Shown here: positions 11,728-21,300 of the stretch, piece by piece
Numbering within the stretch: position 1 is the first letter of the stretch
Layout of the letters: each line of letters starts with the position of its first letter
Translations under genes and position numbers: made by a program
DNA from: Histoplasma ohiense
Taxonomy: Eukaryota; Ascomycota; Eurotiomycetes; Onygenales; Ajellomycetaceae
NCBI GenBank assembly: GCA_017607445.1
Contig: JAEVHH010000002.1
Location: forward strand, 2,099,501 to 2,163,500
DNA length: 64,000 nucleotides
Direction of reading: 5' to 3'
The notes under the pieces: model-generated
The model's input: only the letters and a program-made list of their open reading frames with translations
Database searches by the model: none
What the model was told of the DNA's origin: nothing

Positions 11728-11901
11728 AAAGCAGCGCTTTGTGCACCTGATCCGCCAGTGTATGGAAGCATCTCACCGGAGCTTTACAAAAGGGAGACTG
11801 TACTCCTCTTTGTTTCCCCAGCAAATCGTTCGGCATTCAACCCATTCACTGTTTTCAAGTGTTTATTTTCTCCGTTATCTCGAGGCTCTGGTGTCAGTAG
11901 G

Positions 11902-12747
11902 ATGGATCCATTCACTCAAAAAGGTAGGTATTTTCTTCTCGTGTCTGCTTCGTGGTGTAGTTGCCCAAGAAACTAATCGGAATTGCTCTAGCTGGCTACG
12001 GTCAGGATATCTCAAACTCTATTCTCGGAATTCCTCTTGCCATCCGTCTAGATGACCATCGTGTACTGAAGAAAGCCCGTAACCTGCTCGAACCTGATAT
12101 TATGAAATTTATCGCTGCCAACACGACCATTCCTATGCCCAAAAACTTACGAGACCAAATTCGATGAGGAGCAGAATACGTTCTACATTATCATGGATTA
12201 CATGCACGGAAAACCGTAGGACAAAGCCTGGATGAATTTAACCCAGGATCAACGGACATCCACTTGCTCCCAGATCGCCAAGTATCTTGAGGAACTTCGA
12301 CAGTTGACAGGCAAGCAAATCGAGGGAGTTAATGGCACCCTAGTTAGAGTGGGCTGTTATTATTCACGTTGGGGTGGGCCGTTTAAAACGGAGAAGGATT
12401 TCAACCACTTTATGGCCCCGAACGCCCAGCAATATCCTGGTCATACTCATTCGATCCATTTTGCTCATGGCGATCTCAGCCCCAGGAATATCTTGGTCAA
12501 TGAGGACGGCGATATTACGGCGGTTCTTGACTGGGAGTGGGCCGGATGGTTCCCAGAATGCTGGGATGTTGTGCGGATGTTCACGGACCTCCCTTCAAAG
12601 AAGCAGATGCCTGAGTATGCGAAGCATCTCCGTTCTGCACTCTCAAATCAATACGAACGCGAGTTCCTTGCGATGGTGCATGTTCTGAAACTTGAACCTC
12701 CAGACCCCCGGTGGAAAACCATTCATCCAGCGACCCCAGCTAATTGA
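11902..12747 (+). pseudogene. Broken APH/choline-kinase-family phosphotransferase
   Basis: Remnant of a fungal protein-kinase-like small-molecule phosphotransferase (APH family, Pfam-type 'phosphotransferase enzyme'). A possible first exon, 11902-11923 (MDPFTQK), splices by GTAGGT/CTAG to 11992. The frame then reads GYGQDISNSILGIPLAIRLD and ends at PMPK near 12140, where a run of five A carries one base too many; the correct continuation (TYETKFDEEQ, IIMDYMHGKP) lies in another frame and meets an in-frame TAG at 12217-12219. Past it, 12220-12747 is intact, with the catalytic loop FAHGDLSPRNILV and the metal site VLDWEWAGW. Exon lengths total one base over a codon multiple, confirming the shift. 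Two independent lesions argue for a pseudogene rather than a sequencing slip. It lies between LTR relics. Confidence 0.78.
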
Positions 12748-13652
12748 GTGTTATGCTTCCCTCTCTTTTTCTAGTGCTATTGAGTAATATTTAAGATGCG
12801 ACCCTGTAGGCTATTATAATCGTTAGAGCATCCTTGAATTTACATGGCTCCCTACCATTCTGCCAACCCTACTATTCTGCCAACCACTTGCGAAGCTGAT
12901 AGGAAATCCATGCACCCAGTGGTGTGAAAATTGATACCTGACAGGTCATTGGCTCCTTGGCATTGGAACGAATCATGGTGTGAGTCAAATTATTGGATGT
13001 GGTGCTTCGCACTGTCAGTCCACCAGCCGCCCGAACTCGCGTGGGAGCGCTCGCTGCTAACGAACGGCTCTCACGGTCGCGAGCCGAATGCCTTCAGATT
13101 TTTAACTTTATTAATAGCGGGACAGAGCGACTAAAACGCCTTGCCACAAGCGCGGTTATGCCATTGCAGATATCACGACCCTGAGATAAAGACTGAAACA
13201 GGGATCGCGGCATGCGTCGCCAATGGAGGCACTTGGTGGGTCAATCTTGCATTTGAACCTCGATGAAATTCAGCAAGACCCTTTGTTGGCTGGTACCTCC
13301 TCAATTATTTGTTTTGGGCGTAAGCGCCTGAACCCCTGCATGTCATGCAGCCTCTTCGGTTTCATCAGTTGCGTTGCCTAAGCTGTTCAGTGAATTGCGC
13401 TCTACCGAGAACAATTGTCGAAGCGCTGTTGAATTCGCGAACAGATATGTAACCTGTTTCGGGCGTATTGGCACTCTGTTGTATCTGCCACCGTTGCCCC
13501 GTTTCTGTGGTATAAACTGGAGCACCATGTCCTAGTGAGCAGATTTGACCTCTATATAAACGTGCTCACATCCTATCTATTCTTCGCTGTTCAGCCAGGG
13601 ATTATTTGCGTTCGCACTGTTCAACTCAAGCCCTTTTTAGCCTGATCCTTCG
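12748..13652. other. Intergenic, no supported gene
   Basis: About 900 bp after the broken kinase. It has moderate GC, a GC-richer block at 13010-13100, and no frame with recognisable motifs. It may contain further decayed repeats; I could not identify them. Confidence 0.5.
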
Positions 13653-14138
13653 TTGCTTCGATCATATTTCCAGCCCTGCCTATCCTTTCCTCGCCATCAT
13701 CCAATTTGTCAACAACAATGGCTGAACACTGAAATCCGTATCCTTGTCTGGCGCGGGAGGGTTTCGAACGACACCAAGCTCATACGCCATGCCGCAATCT
13801 TCTTCAGCGCCCCAGGCGCCAAAACTGGGGACTCCTTCAATAAGTCGGGTTCCCCTCAAAATTTCGTCATTCAACAAATGCAGGGCTATGACCCATTGAG
13901 CAGCGATCACATCGCCGGCTCTGTGGCTGTTGGTATAACCAAACGAACTGTCAGGGAGGCTGATGCTCTCGCTGCCCAGGTCCCTGCCAAAAACCACTTG
14001 AACGGATGGAATTGCCAGAACTGGATCGGTGATGTCTTGCAGAAATTTGTGGATGACGGCTTGATAACCCAGAATGAAATGCTAGACGCTATTGACGGAA
14101 TGGCTGACATCCTTGTTCAGGGAGCGTACGATAATTAG
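13653..14138 (+). CDS. Unrecognised fungal protein, start unresolved
   Basis: An open frame of up to 161 codons ends at a TAA at 14136-14138. I do not recognise a named family. The C-terminal half reads like a structured small domain: RHAAIFFSAPG, VIQQMQGYDP, HIAGSVAVGITKRTV, then GWNCQNWIGDVLQKFVDDGL and a final DGMADILVQGAYD. The NCQNWI motif recalls a family of short fungal proteins of unknown function, from memory only. The frame has no ATG near its N-terminus; the frame opens at a TTG. An ATG in good context (AACAACAATGGCTG) at 13718 is one frame off and stops after four codons, so either a single-base change has hit codon 4-5 or an upstream exon exists that I could not find. It may be a pseudogene. 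Confidence 0.5.
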   Translation: MLRSYFQPCLSFPRHHPICQQQWLNTEIRILVWRGRVSNDTKLIRHAAIFFSAPGAKTGDSFNKSGSPQNFVIQQMQGYDPLSSDHIAGSVAVGITKRTVREADALAAQVPAKNHLNGWNCQNWIGDVLQKFVDDGLITQNEMLDAIDGMADILVQGAYDN

Positions 14139-15104
14139 GGAGCAGTCAGAACCACGATTATCGAGTTATGTATCATTGGTTTGGCTGGCAGAAGGATCTC
14201 ACAACAATTTGGTGATTTCAGTGAAGAGGCAATTTCAAAGGGAAACAGCAGAACACTTTCCTTTCGCTATTAGTTTTTATTTCGTTATGATTTGTTTTTA
14301 TTTATTTACTATTATTTTGTCCAGATGCTGTTGTTACTCATAGGCAAGGTGCAAGTTTTTATATAATAATTCACTTTCATCTCAACGTCAACGCCATTGT
14401 GATTTGGATTGAAGCTTCTGATGGTTCCAATAGTGAAGATCGGATACCTGTGGGGAAGTTCGAAGAACATGGGCAAGTTCTCCAAATTCTTAAGCACTGT
14501 CGTGATTAAAAAGGAGCCACTTTAGCTTGTAATGGTTCTCTGCTTCAATCACGGAAGATTGAAAGGATCACGAGCGTTAATTTTACTACCTGGATAGATA
14601 GTCGTACCTTACACCTACTCATAAACAATGTACCGTATTTTCCTGCTTTTACCCATGTGCCAAAGATCTTAAGGCGCTAGGAGGATGCAGGTCCACCGAG
14701 CTGATTACGGATGACGCTTGTGGTGCTGGACGTTCTCCTAGCATCTCGGCAGCCGAGGCATATTCTGTGCCGTGCGCTAGCCCGCAACAGGAAGTAGTTC
14801 CCCTCCCAGGTTCCTGCGACTGCATGTAACGGGAATCAGCGCCACGAATTATTAATTTGTCTTCCATTGTTCACTAATCAACATTTTTGAGGTGCGCCGG
14901 TGCCTACCCTTATATATATCACCTCGAATACAATTCCCACGGTCGCTCATATTCTCATTCCCACTTCGCATTTGAAACGGAGGAACTACCTATCACCATT
15001 TACTAAGGATTCTGTAACATCTTCTGCTACCGGGCTTTCTGAACACCACTGGTCCCAATATCTGCCTGGAACTCTGACTGTTAACTGGAAGCACAATTGC
15101 ACTT
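14139..15104. other. Intergenic with one LTR relic
   Basis: About 970 bp between the unknown protein and RIB3. It contains the relic at 14731-14809 and the RIB3 promoter in its last few hundred bases. No further gene is supported. Confidence 0.5.
14731..14809 (-). mobile_element. LTR relic, reverse orientation, diverged
   Basis: On the minus strand: AACTACTTCCTGTTGCGGGC, TAGCGCACGGCACAGAATAT, GCCTCGGCTGCCGAGATGCTAGG. The core (CTAGCGCAC.GCACA.A.TATGCCTC.GC.GCCGA.ATGCTA) aligns to the copies at 8175, 8669 and 11641. The TGTTGGCCC end is gone. Confidence 0.5.
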
Positions 15105-16084
15105 ATGCCTTCGAAAGTATATGAGGGTCTGCGGTTCAATACGATTGAAGAGTCGATAGAAGCGTTCGGTAAGAAAGAAAAGCTCCAGTTCTCTTCTTGT
15201 GAATGGTATTTGTCCATGAGTCACCAATCTCAATTCCGCAGGGTCAAACTCGTGGAAAGCAGTACAAAGAGGAGAAATAAAGAAGCAAAGAAAGGAATCT
15301 AATATCTGCATTTTCGTTATATATAGGAAATGGAGAGTTTATCATAGTCCTGGATTCCCAAAACAGGGAGAATGAGGGGGACCTGATTATAGCTGCGGAC
15401 TCGATGACTGCGGCTAAAATGGCGTTCATGATACGGTGGACCAGGTATGTTTCACATTATATTTCTCTCCTGCCTTGACTTGCCCTAAATTCCATTTTCT
15501 TTCTCAGATCCAGTTGAGAACAGTAAATGTCTAACCAAAGCACCCCCCAAAATAATAGTGGCTACATCTGCTGCCCCATCCCGGCCTCCCTCTGCGCGCA
15601 TCTTAATCTGCCCCAAATGGTCCTTGAAAATGCCGATCCAAACGGCACAGCCTACACAATATCCATTGATGCCACGGACCCGTCTGTCACCACGGGGATC
15701 TCTGCGCATGACCGGGCGCTCACCTGCCGCACCCTTGCTCGACCAGATGTCCAAGCTACACACTTCCGTCGACCAGGACACATTCTACCGTTACAAGCTA
15801 AACCCGGCGGTGTTCTTGAAAGACCTGGCCATACAGAGGCGGCGGTAGAGTTCTGTAGACTGGCAGGAAAGCCAGAGGCAGCTGTTATTTGTGAACTAGT
15901 TGAGGATGGAGAGGAGGTAGAAGGGGTGGCAGCGATGGAGGGCAATGGCATGATGAGGGCCGAAAGATGTTTGGAGTTTGGGAAGAGGTGGGGTGTGAAG
16001 GTGTGCACGATTGAGGATTTGAGGAAGTATTTGATAAGGGTACAGGGATTGGAAGGGAAGGTGGTAGTGAATGGGAAGCATTAG
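15105..16084 (+). CDS. RIB3: 3,4-dihydroxy-2-butanone 4-phosphate synthase
   Basis: Riboflavin biosynthesis: converts ribulose 5-phosphate to 3,4-dihydroxy-2-butanone 4-phosphate and formate, the four-carbon donor for lumazine synthase. Three exons (15105-15168, 15327-15444, 15559-16084) give 235 residues, slightly longer than bacterial RibB and typical for fungi. Motifs: GEFIIVLDSQNRENEGDLI (metal/substrate loop RENEGDL), MIRWTSGYICCPI spanning the exon 2/3 junction, HFRRPGHILPL, then PGGVLERPGHTEAAVEFCRL with the second active-site histidine/glutamate. The end is VVVNGKH. Splice sites GGTAAG/TATAG and GGTATG/AATAG keep frame. Cytosolic, monofunctional: no GTP cyclohydrolase II domain follows. 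Confidence 0.94.
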
Positions 16085-16817
16085 CTTTTCGTTTGAACCA
16101 AGCGTCGTTGCTTGTTCGATGAGGACTCTTACTTGTACTTTGTTATTTTATTCCATTTATCCATATTACGGTTGACGTGATACTCTGTTGGCAACTCTAT
16201 TCGATTGACTTTTGTTCCTGATAGGATTTTGTGACCTATGTCCATCAAAAGGAAGGAATCGGCTATTGAGCGGTGGGTGGTTAGATCTTGCCCAGGTGGC
16301 ATCCTAACGTTCTAGGCCTGGATTAGAAGAGCTGGTTTAGTACTCCGTATTGATCACGTAAATACAATTCCAATGACGCAGAATACTATATATCAACTGG
16401 TTAACCCTTTGAAGCATTAATTTTATCAAGGATAATTACAGAAATTACAATAAACTGGAGCTCCCATCTAGTCGGGGCGATAATTTTTTGATTTGTGATT
16501 TGGTAAATCCTAATATTGGTATTGGGGGATGGTGTACATAGCAATAAAACTGACGTCAACCGAAATCAATACCCAGGAGAGCATAACATATACCTAAAAT
16601 AGCTCAATCCTAAGGCAAAGGAAAGAAGTGAGCCCATCATACAGACACTAAACTCCTTTCCAAAGTAATGCAAACAGTAAGAAGATAATAAACGAAATTA
16701 ATTTTTAATTCCCATCTGTTCTTGGTTTCGCAACGTCTTCTGGTGCAGTTATTTTGGGGGAAACTGTCGTTTTAAAGCAAAAATACAAACTCATTATGAA
16801 ATCTATAAATTCATTCA
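16085..16817. other. Convergent intergenic region
   Basis: 733 bp holding the 3' ends of RIB3 (plus) and TFA2 (minus). It is AT-rich with no gene; an AGTACTCCGTATTG string occurs at about 16340. Confidence 0.6.
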
Positions 16818-17714
16818 TCATCTCTTGAGGTGAGAGTAATCCCTCAACACTCCGACCATATGTGTATTCGTGGTCTTCCCACTTCTCCGTGCTTTCTTCA
16901 CCTTTTTATGCTCGACCTTCGGTTTTGGTTTGGTTACCTTATTCTTGCTTGTTGATGTAATTCCGGCCTTCTCCAACTCATCAGTTACCGTCTGTTGGTC
17001 GGGGATCTTGATTTTCTCCCAAATCTGGCGGAACTCAGGGTCAAAATGCTGGATGAGGGAAGGGTCATTGGCCCACACCATCTTGGGCTGGTTGTCCTTT
17101 TTATTTCGGGTAACAAGTAGTTTTCCTTCCTCCTCTAACTTATCGATGGCCTGAACGATATTCGGCCACCCTTCCCGCAACTCACGCACACTCATGCCCT
17201 GCGCCGTCGGCTGGGACTGGAGCTTCCGAAGCAATTGCTCGGCTGAGCGGATGTTATGCGGAGGCTTAAACCGGAAGGTACCCTCACCATTAGCACCAGA
17301 AGGATCATATTCCACCTTATCATGGGACTGGAGAATACGCTTCAGTGCCTGAATGTAACCAGGGTCATGTCCCTGTTGCTGTAGCGAGAGATAAGATAGG
17401 ATATCTGCGAACTTGAGCGCGTAGTCCTTGCTTTTCATATGGTCAATAGCGAACACGACCTGGGTCATGATATCCTTGCCCGTGCCAGTGTTGGCCGGTT
17501 GAGAATAGACGGTATCCGCATCGTGTCGGCGACCATTTGCGACAGCGTTCGTAGACGACGATCTTGCTGCCTGTGCAGTGGTGGAAGTAGCAACGGAGGA
17601 GGATCCGGTGGCAGCGAGATTACCTCCGGCCGTTCGTCGGTCTTGCGGGAGACGACTCGCAGCAGATACAACGCTGCTGCTGAACTGGTTGATCTGATTC
17701 TGAAAGTAGGACAT
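16818..17714 (-). CDS. TFA2: Transcription initiation factor IIE, beta subunit
   Basis: Small subunit of TFIIE, which helps load TFIIH and open the promoter in RNA polymerase II initiation. Single exon, 298 residues from the ATG at 17714 (MSYFQNQINQF). An in-frame ATG at 17738 would add eight residues (MFALPHRI); I prefer 17714 because fungal homologues usually begin MSY. After an A/S/T-rich linker come the two winged-helix regions: QVVFAIDHMKSKDYALKFADI and LRKLQSQPTAQGMSVRELREGW, then KMVWANDPS and DPEFRQIWEKIKIPD. The basic C-terminus (KPKPKVEHKKVKKARRSGK) ends GVLRDYSHLKR. Divergent from MLP1 across about 600 bp. Confidence 0.92.
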   Translation of the reverse strand: MSYFQNQINQFSSSVVSAASRLPQDRRTAGGNLAATGSSSVATSTTAQAARSSSTNAVANGRRHDADTVYSQPANTGTGKDIMTQVVFAIDHMKSKDYALKFADILSYLSLQQQGHDPGYIQALKRILQSHDKVEYDPSGANGEGTFRFKPPHNIRSAEQLLRKLQSQPTAQGMSVRELREGWPNIVQAIDKLEEEGKLLVTRNKKDNQPKMVWANDPSLIQHFDPEFRQIWEKIKIPDQQTVTDELEKAGITSTSKNKVTKPKPKVEHKKVKKARRSGKTTNTHMVGVLRDYSHLKR

Positions 17715-18329
17715 GATGCGGTGCGGGAGTGCAAACAAAGTTGGAGAGGCGAAGTACGTTGCTGCTCAGTACACGCTGAGGTCCTGACTGGCGCATCTAC
17801 ATTGTTTGAAAGTTGGCAATCGTAAGTGCGACGCGAGCGAATGGATAGGAAGTAAATGGTAGGCCTGAATGTATTGTCTGATCAAATTGGTGCCATCTAT
17901 CCAAGATGAATGTTGTCCTGGTTTGAGGCCAGTCCAACTAAGGGCGAAAAGTGCTGACAAATTTAAATATCACGTGATCGTAAATCAGTCACCAGCCCCG
18001 TGACTATTTTCTTAGCCCAATCCTTCATATCTGCAACATCTAACAGATGAAGAGAGCTGTACAGCCTAGGTCTTTTTATCTCCTTTTACTTTTTAATTCA
18101 AGTTGCGGGTCTCATCTCTAATTACATTGCCATGAGATAAAGGCCATCCTGTTTATGGGCGCTGTGTCTTATGACTGAATTTGCTGAGGCAGCACCAGCA
18201 ACCGCCCATACCCCGATTTGTTTTGATCCTGCTAGCTCCCCGTCGGGCTCGTTGAGAGCAATAAAATATCATCTACGGCCTGCTGCAACTAGTTTTTAAT
18301 CGTACGAACTTGGATCTTTGGTCGCAGCT
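17715..18329. promoter_or_regulatory. Divergent promoter TFA2/MLP1
   Basis: 615 bp between the two start codons. It contains a perfect 10-bp palindrome ATCACGTGAT at about 17971-17980, an E-box-like CACGTG core used by bHLH factors in fungi. Which of the two genes it would serve is unknown. Confidence 0.6.
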
Positions 18330-21300
18330 ATGGCTACGGTTGCGGTCGATATTCCCTTCCTCTCTTCCCATTACTCCATCCCCGAAGCCTCTCTCAACAC
18401 GCTGTCGCAAAATCCGACAGTCGAACTAGTCAACCAGCTCCTGGAAAGCATCTCCACCAAGGCTCGTGAGGCAGAGGAACTGAAGTCTGATAAACTACGG
18501 CTGGATGTTGAGCTCGAAAATGCTGTTCGCAGTGGTGAATCAAAAGTGAAAGTTCTCAAAAACTCTGTCGAAAAAGGCTTAGCGGAAATCGCCAGTCTTC
18601 GCGGCAAGCTTCAAGAATCAGGTAATATTTAATGATATGCATTATTCTGTTATTAATCTACTGACAAATTTGAAATAGACAATTCGCGGTCGAGCTTAGA
18701 ATCTGAACTCGCATCTCTGAGGTCGTCTACAAGTGCCAGTGAAGCTGAATTTAGTAGTCTAAAATCTCGAATCGATTCGCTAGAAACTTCAAATCGCGAT
18801 ACTCTTGCACTACTAGAGTCCAAATCCAATGCGTATGATAAGTTAGCGGATGATCTTTCAACTCAACATAAGAAAACAATCGAATTACGGCGCGAGGTCG
18901 CGACCCTAGAACAAAAGTTGCAGGCTGCGAACTCCGCCTCCTCGAGTACACGTTTCCGCGAACAAAGTCTACAACAAGAGCTGGAACTTCTGAAAAAAAA
19001 TAACGAATGGTTCGAGAATGAGCTGAAAACTAAATCCGGGGAGTATCTGAAGTTCCGGAAGGAAAAGAGCGCTCGCATTTCTGAGCTGCAACGGCTAAAC
19101 GAGGATGCCAACTCTAATATTGATGCCTTAAGACGCAGCGAAAACAATCTCAAATCCCGTCTGGATGAGGTTGAGCAGAAGTACGAAGACTCACTCTCCA
19201 CCATTCAACAGCTCAAGGAAGAAGCCATTCAGGCCACAGAATCTTTCCGAATCGAACTTGATAGCTCAAGTAGGCTAGCACAATTGCAACAGACATCCGC
19301 CGAGACTGCCAAGCGGCGTGTAAAAGAATGCCAATTGGCGTTAGAAAAGATGAGAGATGATGCCGCAGAAGAGATCTCTAGGTTACGAGCTGAGATTGAA
19401 ACTGAGCATTCTGACAAGGAGGCCGCAGAACGTCGTGTTGCCGAGCTTGAACTTAATGTCAGGGAGCTACAGTCAGAAATTTCTGCTACGCGACACCAGC
19501 CAATGAGCCCGGGCCTGGGGGTTAATGGAGCCGGACTTTCCACACCCCTGAGGCCAGGCACCCCAGTTGGTGCATTCTCACCTAGGACATCGCGTACCAA
19601 AGGCAGTTTAACCCTGACACAAATGTATAGCGAATATGATAAAATGCGAACGCTTCTCGCTGCCGAGCAGCGAAACAATCAGGAGTTGAAAGCGACTATG
19701 GATGAAATGGTGCAGGACCTCGAGTCAAGCAAACCTGAAATTGATGAGCTTCGCGCGGATCATTCACGGTTGGAGGCCGCTGTCGTAGAAATGTCGAACA
19801 TATTGGACACGGCTGGGAAAGAAAGAGATGATGCAACGAGGGAAGCTCGCAAATGGCAGGGACTTGTGGAAGGATTGGAACGCGAAGGACAGATATTGAG
19901 ACAGCAGTTGAGGGATTTGAGTTGTCAAGTTAAGGTCTTGGTTATGGAAGTACATTTACTTGGATCGGGCGAAAAGGGTTATGACAGGGCAGAGCTAGAG
20001 AAGATTGCCCAGGGTGAAATGGACGATTCATCACAGGACTTGAACGAAACTGGCCGTTTTATCACTCTCCACTTAACGACATTCAAAAATGTGAACGAAC
20101 TCCAACAGCAAAATGTCACGCTACGGAGGATGCTCCGGGATCTTGGTGATAAGATGGAGGGAGAGGAGGCTCGTCGGAAGAGTGAATCTTACCAGAAGGA
20201 TCAAGAGGAACTGAAGGAGTTACGTGTTAGGGTCCAAACATATCGGGATGAAATGGCAAACCTTATCGCCCAAACAAAGAGTTACATCAAAGAAAGAGAC
20301 ACGTTCCGCAGCATGCTTACACGTCGCCGAGAAACAGGAGAATCTACGAATCCCTTCTCACAGTCTCTGCCTTTGGGCACAGTCGCCCCGATTGCTACTG
20401 GCGATGCCGTCGCGCAATCCCAAGAAAGTCCAGACTATACCGATCTTTTACGAAAATTGCAAGCTAACTTTGATTCATTCCGGCAAGAAACAGCAACGGA
20501 CCATTCCTCTCTGAAACAGCAAGTCAACGATCTTACGAGGAAAAATAGTGAGTTACAAAGTGAAATCAGTCGTTCGAATAGCCAATTGGCCGCTGCTGTG
20601 CAACGCGCCGAGCTTCTTCAGTCCAACTTCAATTTACTTAAGGGAGAAAATGTTGAGCTTCAGAAACGGCACGCTATTCTCATGGAAAATGCGAACAAAC
20701 AAGACTTAAGGACTCAACAAGTTGCAGAGGACCTGGTGGAGGCAAAGGGACTTGTTGATAGTCAGCGACGAGAAACGGAAAACCTAAAAGCGGAGAAGGA
20801 GCTCTGGAAAAAAATTGAGAAGCGATTGATGGAGGACAATGAGTCCCTGCTCAACGAACGTGCTCGTCTCGACTCTCTTAATGCCAACCTCCAATCCATG
20901 TTGAATGAACGGGAGCACTTAGAATCGGAAAGTCGCCGACGCCTTCAGTCAACCGTTGAGAATTTAGAATCCGAATTACAAACCACCAAGCGAAAACTCA
21001 ACGAGGAAATGGAGGAAGCTAAGAAATCAACGCTACGGAGGGAGTACGAAAATAGCCAAAATCAAAAGAGAATTGACGATTTGGTTACCAGCCTTAGCGC
21101 AGTTCGTGAGGATCTCATCAACACAAAATCCACTCGTGACCATTTGCAGTCAAGAGTTGACGAGCTATCGGTGGAGCTTAAGAGTGCGGAAGAAAGATTG
21201 GAAGTTTTGCAACGGAAACCTATTGTCGCGACTGCAGCTGCTCCTCCCGCTCCTCCCGATACCGAACCTAACGCAGCAGTGGATGAGGGTGGGCTAAGCC

